Assembly (NCBI GenBank): GCA_023266355.1
Contig: JAHFQM010000003.1
Coordinates: 372,001 to 436,000, forward strand
DNA: 64,000 nucleotides
Reading direction: 5' to 3'
Source of the DNA: Aquabacterium sp.
GTDB lineage: Bacteria > Pseudomonadota > Gammaproteobacteria > Burkholderiales > Burkholderiaceae_C
Position numbers and translations under genes: made by a program
Notes under the pieces: model-generated
Told to the model about the DNA's origin: nothing
Seen by the model: the letters and a program-made list of their open reading frames with translations, nothing else
Database searches by the model: none
Part shown: piece after piece, positions 1 through 10,277 of the stretch
Position numbering within the stretch: position 1 is the stretch's first letter
Layout: each line of letters opens with the position of its first letter

Positions 1-144
1 CTGTGGGTGGGCGGGCGACACCCCCTGCTGCTGCGGCGGCCACCACCTGGCGTGCTGGCCATGGACGACCTGGACACCCTGCGCACGGCCGTGAACACTT
101 GGCGCACGCACCACCCGCGCCAGCCGGTGGCCACAGCCCCCTGA
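1..144 (+). CDS. C-terminal end of an unidentified protein, cut by the window edge
   Basis: Frame 1 is open from the first base and stops with TGA at 142-144, giving 47 visible residues rich in Arg, Pro and His. The last third (DDLDTLRTAVNTWRTHHP) looks like an amphipathic helix end. No family can be named from this much sequence. About 150 bases without a gene follow before the ferritin-like gene, which suggests that the transcription unit ends here. The reading could be spurious, because high-GC DNA keeps frames open by chance. Confidence 0.3.
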   Translation: MWVGGRHPLLLRRPPPGVLAMDDLDTLRTAVNTWRTHHPRQPVATAP

Positions 145-295
145 GACAGGCGCCCACCCGGCCGCCGCGTCACAGGACTGTCAAACACTTGACATCCAAA
201 ACGTCATCAAAGTCGTATAGCCTGCATGGATCACGCTGACCGGGGTGCATGGACCCGGCCAGTCACATTGCGACCGCTGACACCAGGAGAAGGTC

Positions 296-1180
296 ATGCT
301 CTACCCCGAACTGTTCAAGCAAATGGAATCCGTCCGCTGGAACATGGACACCGACATCCCCTGGGACCAGTTCGATGCCTCCCAGCTGACCGACGAGCAA
401 GCCCAGACCATCAAGATGAACGCCATCACCGAGTGGGCCGCCCTGCCCGCCACGGAGATGTTCCTGCGTGACAACCGCGACGACAGCGACTTCTCTGCCT
501 TCATGAGCGTGTGGTTCTTCGAAGAGCAGAAGCACTCGCTGGTGATGATGGAGTACCTGCGCCGCTTCCGCCCCGACCTGCTGCCCACCGAGGAAGAGCT
601 GCACGAGGTGCGCTTCGAGTTCGACCCGGCCCCGGCGCTCGAAACCCTGATGCTGCACTTCTGCGGTGAGATCCGCCTGCACCACTGGTACCGCCGCGCT
701 GCCGAATGGCACACCGAGCCGGTCATCAAGGCGATTTACGACACCCTGGCCCGCGACGAGGCCCGCCACGGCGGCGCCTACCTGCGCTACATGAAGCGCG
801 CCATGGCCAAGTTCGGCGACGAGGCCCGCGCGGCCTTCGCCAAGGTCGGCGTGCTGATGGCCAGCGCGCGTCGCACGGCCCAGGCCCTGCACCCCACCAA
901 CCTGCACGTCAACGAAGCGCTGTTCCCGCGTGACACGGTGCAGTCCCGCCTGCCCAACCCCGAGTGGCTGGAAAAGTGGCTGGACACGCAGATCCAGTTC
1001 GACAGCGTCTGGGAAAACAAGGTGGTCGAGCGCATCCTGCACAACCTCAGCTCGCTGATGGGCCAGAGTTTCGCCAGCGTGCAGGAGCTCAACCGCTTCC
1101 GCAAGCAGATGCTGAAGTCGATCGAAGCGGGCATGGAAGGCAGCACACCGGCTGCCCCCACCGCCACCGCACAAGCCTGA
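296..1180 (+). CDS. Ferritin-like diiron protein (acyl-ACP desaturase-like fold)
   Basis: A 294-residue, mostly helical soluble protein. Candidate diiron ligands are visible as EEQKH (76-80) and DEARH (154-158), plus Glu in the first helix (E46 or E54) and E125. This E...EExxH...E...DExRH pattern belongs to the ferritin-like/acyl-ACP desaturase superfamily. A lipid oxidation role is possible but the substrate is unknown. The start has an upstream AGGAGAAGG ribosome site (285-293). A TTGACA at 189 and TATAGC at 216 sit upstream, but their 21-base spacing is too long for a confident promoter. Its stop codon directly abuts the stop of the converging CoA-transferase gene. Confidence 0.75.
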   Translation: MLYPELFKQMESVRWNMDTDIPWDQFDASQLTDEQAQTIKMNAITEWAALPATEMFLRDNRDDSDFSAFMSVWFFEEQKHSLVMMEYLRRFRPDLLPTEEELHEVRFEFDPAPALETLMLHFCGEIRLHHWYRRAAEWHTEPVIKAIYDTLARDEARHGGAYLRYMKRAMAKFGDEARAAFAKVGVLMASARRTAQALHPTNLHVNEALFPRDTVQSRLPNPEWLEKWLDTQIQFDSVWENKVVERILHNLSSLMGQSFASVQELNRFRKQMLKSIEAGMEGSTPAAPTATAQA

Positions 1181-2269
1181 TCAGGCCACCGACGTCCAGG
1201 CCTGCACCTGGCCCAGGCCTGCGAACAGCGCGTGCGCCTGGGCTTCTTCCAGCGTCAGCACGGGCGTGACGCAGGCGTCCGAGGACTCGAACTGGTGGGC
1301 CCAGTAGGCCAGCGGCTGCGAAGCCACCAGCGCGGCCACCTCGGCCTTGAGCGCCGTGCAATCGGGCGTGCCCGGCAAGGCGCCACGCTGCCAGTGGCGG
1401 TTGACCCAATCGGGCCGCCCGAACACCTCACAAGCCGCCTTCCAGAACTTGAACTCCAGCGCGCCCACCGCGAGGTGGCGGCCGTCGGCCGTGGCGTAGA
1501 GGTTGTAGCAAGGCAGGCCGCCGTTGAGCATGTCCTCGCCCGCCTGCGGCCGGTGCCCCAGGATGGGCGCCAGCAGCGACGCCGTCGCCTTGGGCATCAC
1601 CAGGTGCGCGTGCAGGCCATGCGCCATGCTGACGTCGATGTGCCGGCCCCGGGCCGTGCGCTGGGCCTCGATGACCGCCGCCAGGATGGCGATGGTCGCC
1701 ATCGAGCTGCCCGCGGCCAGGTCACCCCACTGCACATTGGACAAGGCCAGCTCGCCCGTGGTGGCACGCACCTGGTCGAGCGCGCCCGACAGCGCCATGA
1801 AGTTCAGGTCATGCCCGGCCTTGTTGGCCCAGGCACCCGTTTGCCCGTAACCCGTGATGGAGACCATCACCAGCCGCGGGTTCAGTGCGTGCAGGGTGGC
1901 CGCATCCAGCCCCATGCCTTGCAGCACGCCGGGGCGGAAGCTGTCCACCATCACGTCGGCGGTGGCCAGCCAGTCGCGCAAGGTGGCGAGGTCGGCTTCG
2001 TTGCGGAAGTCGATCTTGCGGCACTCCTTGCCGTGGTTGAGCGCCTCGAACAGCGTGCCCAGCGGCCGCGCCGGGTCGCCCTCGGGCGGCTCGACCTTGA
2101 CGATCTCGGCCCCCAGGTCGGCCAGCATGCGCGTGCTGAAGGGCCCGGGCAGGTTGCGCGTGAGGTCGATCACGCGCAGGCCGGCCAGCATGCTGCCCAA
2201 AGGGCCCGCTGCGCTCGAAGGGCCAGAAGGGCTTGAAAGCCCCGAGGCACGGTCGTTGGCCGCGCTCAC
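1181..2269 (-). CDS. CaiB/BaiF family CoA transferase or acyl-CoA racemase
   Basis: 362 residues, last gene of the minus-strand beta-oxidation operon. The family signature is visible: [20 protein letters not shown] (31-50), [18 protein letters not shown], and [12 protein letters not shown] (151-162), whose Asp matches the catalytic Asp of alpha-methylacyl-CoA racemases, followed by [11 protein letters not shown]. The racemase-type GHD motif favours an alpha-methylacyl-CoA racemase over a formyl-CoA transferase, which would suit breakdown of methyl-branched acyl chains. GTG at 2269 overlaps the FadJ stop (GTGA), implying translational coupling. A more family-typical start is the ATG at 2191, since the first 26 residues are low-complexity Ser/Ala/Gly. 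Confidence 0.8.
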   Translation of the reverse strand: MSAANDRASGLSSPSGPSSAAGPLGSMLAGLRVIDLTRNLPGPFSTRMLADLGAEIVKVEPPEGDPARPLGTLFEALNHGKECRKIDFRNEADLATLRDWLATADVMVDSFRPGVLQGMGLDAATLHALNPRLVMVSITGYGQTGAWANKAGHDLNFMALSGALDQVRATTGELALSNVQWGDLAAGSSMATIAILAAVIEAQRTARGRHIDVSMAHGLHAHLVMPKATASLLAPILGHRPQAGEDMLNGGLPCYNLYATADGRHLAVGALEFKFWKAACEVFGRPDWVNRHWQRGALPGTPDCTALKAEVAALVASQPLAYWAHQFESSDACVTPVLTLEEAQAHALFAGLGQVQAWTSVA

Positions 2270-4428
2270 ACCGCGTCCTCAAAGCGACCGCCTTCTTGCG
2301 CCATCTTCACGACGATGGCGGCGGGCTCGAAGCGCGGGCCGTAGGCTTTGGCCAGCTCACGCGCACGCTCGACGAACTTCTTGGCGCCCACGGCGTTGAT
2401 GAACTGCAGCGCGCCGCCCTGGTTGGGCGCGAAGCCCCAGCCGAAGATCGAGCCGATGTTGGTGTCGGCCACCGAACGCACGACCTTCTCTTCGAAGCAG
2501 CGTGCCGCCTCGTTGGCTTGCACGTACAGCAGGCGGTCCACCAGCTCTTGCTGGGTGGGCTGGTTCGCCACCGGCGGGTAGAGCTGGGTCAACTCGGGCC
2601 ACAGGGTCTTTTCCTTGCCGTTGTAGTCGTACAGGCCCTTGCCGGTCTTCTTGCCGATGCGCTTGTGCGTGCCACCGATGTTCTGCAGCACGGCTGCGGC
2701 CGGGTGCTCGGGCAGCACCTTGCCTTCGGCGGCCATGTCCTTCTTGGTCTGCTCGGCGATGTGCAGCGACAGGCCCAGCGAGACCTCGTCTTGCAGCGCC
2801 ATCGGGGGCATGGGCATGCCCGCCTTCAGGCCGGCCACTTCGATGGAGCGCGGGTGCACGCCCTCGCCCAGCATGGCCAGGCCTTCCATGATGTAGGTGG
2901 CGAACACGCGCGAGGTGTAGAAGCCGCGGCTGTCGTTGACCACGATCGGGGTCTTGCCGATCTGCAGCACGTAGTCGAAGCCACGCGCCAGGGTCTCGTC
3001 CGAGGTCTTCTCGCCCACGATGATCTCGACCAGCGGCATCTTGTCCACCGGCGAGAAGAAGTGCAGGCCGATGAAGTTGGCCGGGCGCTCGCTGGCCGTG
3101 GCCAGGCCGGTGATGGGCAGCGTCGAGGTGTTCGAGGCGTACACGGCGTCGGCGGCGATGACGGCTTCGGACTTCTGCGTGCACACCGCCTTGATGGCGC
3201 GGTCTTCGAACACGGCCTCGATGACGAGGTCACAGCCCTTCAGGTCGTCATAGGACGTGGTCGGCTGGATGCGGGCCAGCAGCGCGTCGCGCTTGTCGGC
3301 CGTGCTGCGGCCACGCGAGATGGCCTTGTCCAGGATGCCTTGCGAGTAGGCCTTGCCCTTCTCGGCGTTCTCTTGCGTCGTGTCCAGCAGCACCACGTCG
3401 ATGCCGACCTTGGCCGACACGTAGGCGATGCCCGCGCCCATCATGCCGGCGCCCAGGATGCCGACCTTCTTCACCTTGGATTCGGCGAAGCCCTTGGGAC
3501 GCGACTGGCCCTTCTTGATGGCGTTGAGCTGGTGCCACAGCGTGCCGATCATGTTCTTGCTGGTCTGCGACACCACGCAGGCCGCGAAGTAGCGCGACTC
3601 GACCTGGCAGCCGGCGTCGAAGTCCAGCAGGCAGCCTTCGAACAGGCAGCTCATGATGTGGGTGAGCGCCGGGTAGTTGCCGTGCGCCTTGGCGTTGGCC
3701 ATCGAAGGCGCGATGGCGAGCACCTGCACCACGGCCGGGCTCTTGCTGTCGCCACCGGGGATGCGGAAGCCCTTGTTGTCCCAGGGCTGCGAGGCCTTCG
3801 GGTTGGCGAGTGCCCAGGCCTTGGCCTTGGCCAGCAGGTCTTCGCGGTTGGCGGCCAGCTCGGTCACCAGGCCCATCTCCTTGGCCTTGGCGGCGGTCAG
3901 TTCCTTGCCTTGGGTGATCAGCTCGAAGCTCTTCTGGATGCCGATCATGCGGGGCACGCGCTGGGTGCCGCCGCCACCGGGCAGCAGGCCCAGCTTCACT
4001 TCGGGCAGGCCCAGCTTGGTCTTGGGGTCATCGATGGCGATGCGGGCGTGGCAGGCCAGCGCCAGCTCCAGGCCGCCGCCGAGGGCCGTGCCGTTGAGCG
4101 CGGCCACCACGGGCTTGCCGCACTTTTCCATGCGGCGCAGCATGCCCTTGAGGTCTTCGCACAGCTTGTAGGCCTCTTCGGCCGAGGTGATCTGTGTGAG
4201 CTGGTCGATGTCGGCGCCGACGATGAAGGTCGACTTGGCCGAGGTGATGACCAGGCCCTTGAGGGCGGCGTCGGTTTCCAGCTGCTCGACCAGGCCGGCG
4301 AAGGGCACGACGAGCGTCGGGTTGAGCACGTTCATCGCGCGGCCCGGCATGTCGATGGTGACCAGGCCGATGCCGTCGGCGTCGATGGCCAGGCTGAAGG
4401 CTGGGGCGTTGGCTTGAGATTGGGTCAT
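2266..4428 (-). CDS. Bifunctional enoyl-CoA hydratase / 3-hydroxyacyl-CoA dehydrogenase (FadJ/FadB-like alpha subunit)
   Basis: 720 residues. The N-terminal crotonase domain carries [20 protein letters not shown] and [20 protein letters not shown] with the catalytic Glu pair. The middle domain starts with the NAD-binding motif [20 protein letters not shown]. The dehydrogenase part has the NTSTLPIT and [17 protein letters not shown] motifs with the catalytic His, then [10 protein letters not shown] in the C-terminal helical domain. This is the standard beta-oxidation alpha subunit, hydrating enoyl-CoA and oxidising the 3-hydroxyacyl-CoA. I chose the ATG at 4428 (MTQSQANAP) because the extension upstream is antisense-like sequence of the thiolase gene. 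It lies 17 bases after the thiolase and overlaps the CoA transferase start. Confidence 0.92.
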   Translation of the reverse strand: MTQSQANAPAFSLAIDADGIGLVTIDMPGRAMNVLNPTLVVPFAGLVEQLETDAALKGLVITSAKSTFIVGADIDQLTQITSAEEAYKLCEDLKGMLRRMEKCGKPVVAALNGTALGGGLELALACHARIAIDDPKTKLGLPEVKLGLLPGGGGTQRVPRMIGIQKSFELITQGKELTAAKAKEMGLVTELAANREDLLAKAKAWALANPKASQPWDNKGFRIPGGDSKSPAVVQVLAIAPSMANAKAHGNYPALTHIMSCLFEGCLLDFDAGCQVESRYFAACVVSQTSKNMIGTLWHQLNAIKKGQSRPKGFAESKVKKVGILGAGMMGAGIAYVSAKVGIDVVLLDTTQENAEKGKAYSQGILDKAISRGRSTADKRDALLARIQPTTSYDDLKGCDLVIEAVFEDRAIKAVCTQKSEAVIAADAVYASNTSTLPITGLATASERPANFIGLHFFSPVDKMPLVEIIVGEKTSDETLARGFDYVLQIGKTPIVVNDSRGFYTSRVFATYIMEGLAMLGEGVHPRSIEVAGLKAGMPMPPMALQDEVSLGLSLHIAEQTKKDMAAEGKVLPEHPAAAVLQNIGGTHKRIGKKTGKGLYDYNGKEKTLWPELTQLYPPVANQPTQQELVDRLLYVQANEAARCFEEKVVRSVADTNIGSIFGWGFAPNQGGALQFINAVGAKKFVERARELAKAYGPRFEPAAIVVKMAQEGGRFEDAV

Positions 4429-4445
4429 GGTGTGTGCCTCCCGGA

Positions 4446-5651
<1,206 letters not shown>

Positions 5652-5712
5652 GGGAAGCTCCTTTGGTGTGGGGGTGTTTGGTTCGGTGCTCAGCGGAAGA
5701 TCGCCAAGCGGA

Positions 5713-6873
5713 TCACAGGAAGCGCGAGGCCAGTTCCTTCATGATCTCGTTGGTGCCGCCGTAGATGCGCTGCACGCGCGAGTCGGCCCACAGGCGGGCG
5801 ATCGGGTACTCCTTCATGTAGCCGTAGCCACCGAAGAGCTGCAGGCATTCGTCGATCAGCTTGCACTGGTTGTCGGTGATCCAGTACTTGATCAGCGCGG
5901 CGCGGTCCACGCCCAGCTCGCCCTTGAGGTGGGCGACCATGGCGGCGTCCACCAGGGCGCGCGAAGCCAGCAGCAGGGCCTGGCACTCGGCCAGCTTGAA
6001 GCGGGTGTTCTGGAAGCTGAAGATGGGCTTGCCGAAGGCCTTGCGCTCCTTCGTGTACTCGAGCGTGATCTTCATGGCGTATTCCATGGCGGCGATGCCG
6101 GCCAGGGCCACGAGCATGCGCTCCTGCGGCAGCTCCTGCATCAGCTGGAAAAAGCCCATGCCTTCCTGTTCGCCGATCAGGTTGTGCTTGCTCACCACCA
6201 CGTCGTCGAAGAACAGCTCGGAGGTGTCTTGCGCCTCCATGCCGATTTTGTCGAGGTTGCGGCCACGGCGGAAGCCGGGGGCTTCGTCGGTCTCGACCAC
6301 GAACAGCGAGATGCCTTGCGCGCCCTTGTCCTTGTCGGTCTTGCAGACCACGACGACCAGGTTGGCCAGTTGGCCGTTGGTGATGAAGGTCTTGCTGCCG
6401 TTGATGGTGTAGCTCTCGCCATCGGCCGACTTCAAGGCCAGCGTGCGCACGCCTTGCAGGTCGGAGCCGGTGCCGGGCTCGGTCATGGCGATGGCGCTGA
6501 TGAGCTCGCCGGAGGCCAGCTTGGGCAGCCAGCGCTTCTTTTGCTCTTCGGTGCCGTAGTGGAGGATGTACGGGGCAACGATGCCCGAGTGCAGCGAGCC
6601 GCCGAAACCGCCGATGCCGGCTTCGCCCTGGGCCAGCACCAGCGCGGCCTCGTGGCCGAAGTCACCACCGCCGCCGCCGTACTGCTCGGGCATGGAAGCG
6701 CACAGGAAGCCATTGGCGCCGGCGTCTTCCCAGGCCTGGCGGTCCATCATGCCCTGGGCGCGCCAGGCTTCGTCCTTGGGCTGCCATTGCTCGGTCATGA
6801 AGCGCTTGGCCGAGTCGAACACCATCTGGTGTTCTTCGGTCATCCAGGCGGGGGCGAAATTTTGAATGGGCAT
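5713..6873 (-). CDS. Acyl-CoA dehydrogenase, IVD/LCAD-like active site
   Basis: 386 residues, a normal length. The FAD and acyl loop [11 protein letters not shown] (131-141) and KTFITNG motif (161-167) are intact. At the position of the medium-chain enzyme catalytic Glu there is IYGGTNEI (370-377), i.e. Gly. The catalytic base is therefore probably Glu251 in LPQERML, as in isovaleryl- and long-chain acyl-CoA dehydrogenases. First gene of the minus-strand operon. The start at 6873 ([10 protein letters not shown]) has GAGGAGA upstream; an in-frame start 48 bases earlier lacks one. A MerR-type palindrome and a TTACCG inverted repeat lie upstream and suggest regulated expression. Confidence 0.9.
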   Translation of the reverse strand: MPIQNFAPAWMTEEHQMVFDSAKRFMTEQWQPKDEAWRAQGMMDRQAWEDAGANGFLCASMPEQYGGGGGDFGHEAALVLAQGEAGIGGFGGSLHSGIVAPYILHYGTEEQKKRWLPKLASGELISAIAMTEPGTGSDLQGVRTLALKSADGESYTINGSKTFITNGQLANLVVVVCKTDKDKGAQGISLFVVETDEAPGFRRGRNLDKIGMEAQDTSELFFDDVVVSKHNLIGEQEGMGFFQLMQELPQERMLVALAGIAAMEYAMKITLEYTKERKAFGKPIFSFQNTRFKLAECQALLLASRALVDAAMVAHLKGELGVDRAALIKYWITDNQCKLIDECLQLFGGYGYMKEYPIARLWADSRVQRIYGGTNEIMKELASRFL

Positions 6874-6941
6874 GCGGGTGTCTCCTCGGTCCGTGTGAAG
6901 CGGTGTGCGTTTCGGCACCAACAGGCAAGGCTTGGGTCATT

Positions 6942-6959
6942 CGGTAATCTTCGTTACCG
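6942..6959. promoter_or_regulatory. Inverted repeat CGGTAA-N6-TTACCG upstream of the acyl-CoA dehydrogenase
   Basis: Perfect six-base arms (6942-6947 and 6954-6959) separated by TCTTCG, 69-86 bases upstream of the acyl-CoA dehydrogenase start. Position and symmetry fit an operator or 5' leader hairpin for the beta-oxidation operon. No regulator can be assigned; the adjacent TetR has a better candidate site at 7105. Confidence 0.35.
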
Positions 6960-7057
6960 TCGGTGTTAACCCTTGATTTCAAGAAGGCATCGGGTGCGAC
7001 AAAGCGCTGACGCCTGCGAAACCAGCCATGCATCGTGGTGCACAACGGGTGCTGATC

Positions 7058-7073
7058 TTGACGTTAACGTCAT
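7058..7073. promoter_or_regulatory. Probable LiuR/MerR-type operator, copy 1
   Basis: TTGACGTTAACGTCAT: 15 of 16 bases identical to the perfect palindrome at 27423-27438 in front of the acyl-CoA carboxylase operon. It lies in the divergent region between the acyl-CoA dehydrogenase (start 6873) and the TetR gene (start 7203). The 330 bp around it holds no gene. MerR-family LiuR proteins are known to control branched-chain acyl-CoA genes; linking this site to the MerR gene at 26.7 kb is inference. Confidence 0.65.
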
Positions 7074-7104
7074 TGAAGGGCAAGGGGGGCAGGCCCAGAT
7101 TTTC

Positions 7105-7116
7105 GAACGATCGTTC
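7105..7116. promoter_or_regulatory. Probable TetR operator palindrome
   Basis: GAACGATCGTTC is a perfect 12-base palindrome, followed ten bases on by a partial copy (ACGATTCGTT). Symmetric sites of this kind just upstream of a TetR gene are typical autoregulatory operators. It is 87-98 bases upstream of the TetR start at 7203 and could also repress the divergent beta-oxidation operon. Confidence 0.5.
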
Positions 7117-7202
7117 ATTTGGTACGATTCGTTTCCACCCCGGAACGCGATCCTCCCCTCGGTCTCTGTTCGCCCGCACCCTCGCCACGCTGCCACGCCG
7201 CC

Positions 7203-7862
7203 ATGCCTCCCGCGCCCCAGCCACCCGACACCCGCCACACCCCGCCCGACACGCCGGACGCACGCCGCGCCGCCCTCAGCAGCATGCGCGCCGGCACACT
7301 CAAGCGCATCGAGCAGGCCGTGCTGACGCTGTTTTCGAGCCGCGATTTCCACGAGGTGACGCTGCTCGACGTGGCCAAGGCGGCGCACGTGTCCCTGCAG
7401 ACCATCTACAAGTACTTCGGCAGCAAGGAGGTGCTGGTCTACGCCATGCTGGACGTGATGCTGGGCCGCCTGGCCGAGCGCATGATCGACCACCTGCAGG
7501 GCATCGACGACGCGCGGGAACGCCTGCGCAAAACGTTTTGGGTCACGCTGGACTACATGGACAAGCACCCGGCGGTGATGATGTTGCTGTTCACCGCGGT
7601 GCCGGTGTCACGCCACCAGAACATCCGCATCTACGAAAGCCCGGAGCTGATGACGGCCTTCCTGGGCGTGTTCAAGGACGGCCAGGCGCGCGGGGTGCTG
7701 AACCGGCGCGTGTCGGCCAAGGTGCTGCTGGACGTGTTCATGGGCATCATCGGCCGCGTGGTGCTGATGCACATCGTGCGGCGCGAGAAGCAGCCGCTCA
7801 TCGACCAGTTCGACGGGCTCTTCCACATCGTGTGGCGGGCGCTGTCGGCCGACGAGGCTTGA
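7203..7862 (+). CDS. TetR/AcrR family transcriptional regulator
   Basis: 219 residues. The N-terminal three-helix DNA-binding domain is clear, with recognition region VAKAAHVSLQTIYKYFGSKE preceded by LFSSRDFHEVTLLD. The rest is a helical ligand-binding and dimerisation domain with no assignable ligand; the neighbouring beta-oxidation operon suggests an acyl-CoA. I chose ATG 7203 because the upstream in-frame extension would run into the palindrome at 7105-7116. The segment before the helix-turn-helix is Pro-rich and probably disordered. Divergent from the acyl-CoA dehydrogenase operon. Confidence 0.85.
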   Translation: MPPAPQPPDTRHTPPDTPDARRAALSSMRAGTLKRIEQAVLTLFSSRDFHEVTLLDVAKAAHVSLQTIYKYFGSKEVLVYAMLDVMLGRLAERMIDHLQGIDDARERLRKTFWVTLDYMDKHPAVMMLLFTAVPVSRHQNIRIYESPELMTAFLGVFKDGQARGVLNRRVSAKVLLDVFMGIIGRVVLMHIVRREKQPLIDQFDGLFHIVWRALSADEA

Positions 7863-7885
7863 GCTCGCCGGCCTTCACAGCCGCA

Positions 7886-8647
7886 TCAGACCCGAACCGC
7901 GCGGCCCACGTAGAGGATGGGGCCCGACGGCTTCGGGTAGGGCGAGCCGCCAGCCGGCTCCAGCGTCAACTCGAACAGGGTCTTGTCGGCCAGACCGGGC
8001 AGCTGGCTGACCGGCACCACGACCACCTGACCCGGCTTGACCAGGCCCAGCGAGGTCGGGCCTTTGGCGCCTTCGGGCTTGGTCCAGAACTGCATGGTCT
8101 TGCCTTCGGGGATGTCCTCGTTCGGCCCCAGGGGCACGAGGCGGATGGCCGCTTCGCCAGGCTTCACATCGGCCGAAGCCACCGTTTCCACCACCCAACC
8201 AGCACCGCCCTTGTCCGGGCTTTGCAGCACGGCCAGGTAGCGCGGCGCCGCTTGCACCACGGCGGTCGGCTCGGGCTGGCGCTGGCCGACCAGCACCGTG
8301 GCCATGACCACCACCGCGGCCATGGACAGGCCGCTGAGGAGCTGCCAGAAACGCACACCGGACCACGCCGGGTCGTTCGCCGCTGCCGGCTCCTGCGTGG
8401 GTGCCTGGAACAGCGGCACGGCGCCCAGGCGCGCGGCAATGCGCGGCCACAACTGTGGCGGCAGGGCAGCGGGGGTCAAGCGGGCCGTCAGGCCCAGCAG
8501 GCGGTCCTGCCAGGCGTGGACCTCGCGCTGCAGCGAGGCATCGGCCTGCAGGCGGGCCTCGAAGGCCTGGCGCTCGGCGCCGGTGAGGGTGCCGATGACG
8601 TACTCGCCAGCATCGGCGATGTTTTCTTGGTTTTCTTGCGGGCTCAT
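7886..8647 (-). CDS. Membrane anti-sigma factor, RskA/anti-sigma-K family
   Basis: 253 residues. The N-terminal cytoplasmic sigma-binding part contains AGEYVIGTLTGAERQAFEARL, the zinc-free anti-sigma domain signature. One membrane helix follows (LLSGLSMAAVVVMATVLVG, about 105-123), then a periplasmic RskA domain with the typical GKTMQFWTKPEGAKG segment. It should hold the preceding ECF sigma factor inactive until a periplasmic or membrane signal triggers its release or proteolysis. ATG 8647 overlaps the sigma stop (ATGA), so the two are made together. Confidence 0.85.
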   Translation of the reverse strand: MSPQENQENIADAGEYVIGTLTGAERQAFEARLQADASLQREVHAWQDRLLGLTARLTPAALPPQLWPRIAARLGAVPLFQAPTQEPAAANDPAWSGVRFWQLLSGLSMAAVVVMATVLVGQRQPEPTAVVQAAPRYLAVLQSPDKGGAGWVVETVASADVKPGEAAIRLVPLGPNEDIPEGKTMQFWTKPEGAKGPTSLGLVKPGQVVVVPVSQLPGLADKTLFELTLEPAGGSPYPKPSGPILYVGRAVRV

Positions 8648-9228
8648 GACAAGCACTCCTTGAGCGCCAGCAGACCGCGGCGGATCCAGGATTTGACCGT
8701 GCCCACCGGCTTGCTCAACCGCTGGGCGATCTGTTCGTGGGTGTAACCCTCGACGTAGGCATCGATGACGCACTGGCGCTTCGGGTCATCGAGTTGCGCC
8801 AGGCAATGCGCCAGCGCTTCTTCGTCGTGGGGCCAGGCGTCGTCGCCCGGGGTGGCATCCTGGTGCACCGCGGCCTCGGCCACGGCTTCGAAGTCATCGC
8901 CCAGGCTGAGCTCGGGGCGGCGACGGCGCGCTTCGTCGAGCGCGCGGTGGCGCACCACGGTGTAGACCCAGCCCCGGCCCGAACCCATCTCGCGGCGGAA
9001 GGTGCCGGCGCGCTGCCAGATCTGCAAGAAGGCTTCCTGGACGACGTCTTCGGCCAGTTCGGCATCGCGCACGATGCGCTGGGCCACGGCCAGCAGCCAG
9101 CGGCCTTCGCGCTCGTACAGCGCCCTCAGGGCGAAGCGTTCACCGCGTGCGCACGCTTCGAGCGCCGCTTCGTGGTCGAAGTCATCGGGCCGCCGCTCGG
9201 GCAGCGCAGCAGAAGTCAACGGGTCCAT
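8644..9228 (-). CDS. ECF RNA polymerase sigma factor (SigK-like)
   Basis: 194 residues. Region 2 shows DAELAEDVVQEAFLQIWQRA and the -10 recognition segment RGWVYTVVRHRALDEARRRR. Region 4 shows YVEGYTHEQIAQRLSKPVGT with SWIRRGLLALKECLS as the -35 recognition helix. This arrangement is that of ECF factors controlled by an RskA-type anti-sigma, which is encoded next. I use ATG 9228 (MDPLTSAALP) rather than the start 48 bases upstream. DUF4394 gene 71 bases upstream on the same strand is a probable regulon member. Confidence 0.9.
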   Translation of the reverse strand: MDPLTSAALPERRPDDFDHEAALEACARGERFALRALYEREGRWLLAVAQRIVRDAELAEDVVQEAFLQIWQRAGTFRREMGSGRGWVYTVVRHRALDEARRRRPELSLGDDFEAVAEAAVHQDATPGDDAWPHDEEALAHCLAQLDDPKRQCVIDAYVEGYTHEQIAQRLSKPVGTVKSWIRRGLLALKECLS

Positions 9229-9299
9229 CTTGGTATCAGGCTCGGGTGGGCGACCGGTCTGCCTGGTAGGGCGCACACCCCACCCTGCGATGCGACAGC

Positions 9300-10226
9300 T
9301 CAGTCTTGGTACAAGGGCACCGCGATGTCGATGACCACTGTACCAGCGGGCAGCTTGCCGCGCGATGACGCTTTGCCGGTCAGCACATCGATGTGGTACA
9401 GGCTCACCGAGCCGTCGGCCTCCGCCAGCGTGGCCAGCGCGCGGTTGCGCACGGTGACGTTGTCGCGCACGGTGCTGTAGATGTCGAAGCCGGACAGGGC
9501 CGAGGCGTCCACCGTGAGCTTGCCCGTGGCCACCAGCGTGCCGACGTTGGGCGGTGACTGCAGCGCGATCTGGTCGAGCGTCGCGTCCAGCACGAACAGC
9601 GTTGTGCCGGTCGTGGCCGGGGTGGCGGGGCTCAGGTCGTTGTTGGTGTAGGCCGCGGCGCTCACGCCCAAGGCAGCAGGGCCCGGGGTGGCCGTCGCGG
9701 TGTAGTTCAAGGTGCCATCGGCCAGGGTGCTGCCCGCGAGGTTGTGGCGCAGGTTCTGGCCCGTGTTGCTGACGATGCGCAGGCGGTCGGCGGCGGGGTT
9801 GAAGTCCACGCCGAAACGGCTGCCGTCCAGCGTCACCGAGAGGCGGTTGACGAGGGTCGCCACGGCCGTGTCCGGGTCGATGGCGTAGACACCGCCGGCC
9901 TCGCCCACGCCGTAGAGCTTGCCGTCTTGCACGCGGTAGTCGATGCCGACCAGGCGGGTGTCCCCCTGCAGGCCATTGACGCTGGCCACGACGCGCACCT
10001 TGCCCGGCTGGCGCTCGTTGAAGCAGACCAGGCGGCCATCGTCGGTCAGGCCGGCGATGCGCAAGCCTTCGTCGTCACGCTCGCTGTCGGCGCGCGAGGC
10101 CACGGCCTGAGGCTGGCCGCTGGCGCAACTCACCGGGGCGCGGGCGTCAGACTTGCCCGCATGGGCGATGCCCGTCAGCGCGGCGAGGATGCTGGCAAGC
10201 AGCAGGGTGCGTGAGAAGGCGGGCAT
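9300..10226 (-). CDS. Exported DUF4394 domain protein
   Basis: 308 residues. A signal peptide is clear (FSRTLLLASILAALTGIAHA then GKSDA). The mature protein has repeated beta-propeller-like segments (LVGIDYRVQDGKLYGVGEAG, GVDFNPAADRLRIVSNTGQN, YTNNDL, TLFVLDATLDQIALQSPPN), the signature of DUF4394. Function is unknown. It lies immediately upstream of the ECF sigma/anti-sigma pair on the same strand, a recurring arrangement that suggests a target of, or signal for, this sigma factor. Confidence 0.8.
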   Translation of the reverse strand: MPAFSRTLLLASILAALTGIAHAGKSDARAPVSCASGQPQAVASRADSERDDEGLRIAGLTDDGRLVCFNERQPGKVRVVASVNGLQGDTRLVGIDYRVQDGKLYGVGEAGGVYAIDPDTAVATLVNRLSVTLDGSRFGVDFNPAADRLRIVSNTGQNLRHNLAGSTLADGTLNYTATATPGPAALGVSAAAYTNNDLSPATPATTGTTLFVLDATLDQIALQSPPNVGTLVATGKLTVDASALSGFDIYSTVRDNVTVRNRALATLAEADGSVSLYHIDVLTGKASSRGKLPAGTVVIDIAVPLYQD

Positions 10227-10277
10227 GTCGGTCTCCAGTGTGGTGGTGCCAGTCGCCTGACCCGAAGCGGGCTCGGC

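Noticed and set aside
189..221. Sigma-70 promoter TTGACA...TATAGC before the ferritin-like gene
   Set aside because: Spacing of 21 bases is too long for a standard promoter, so I did not list it as a feature.
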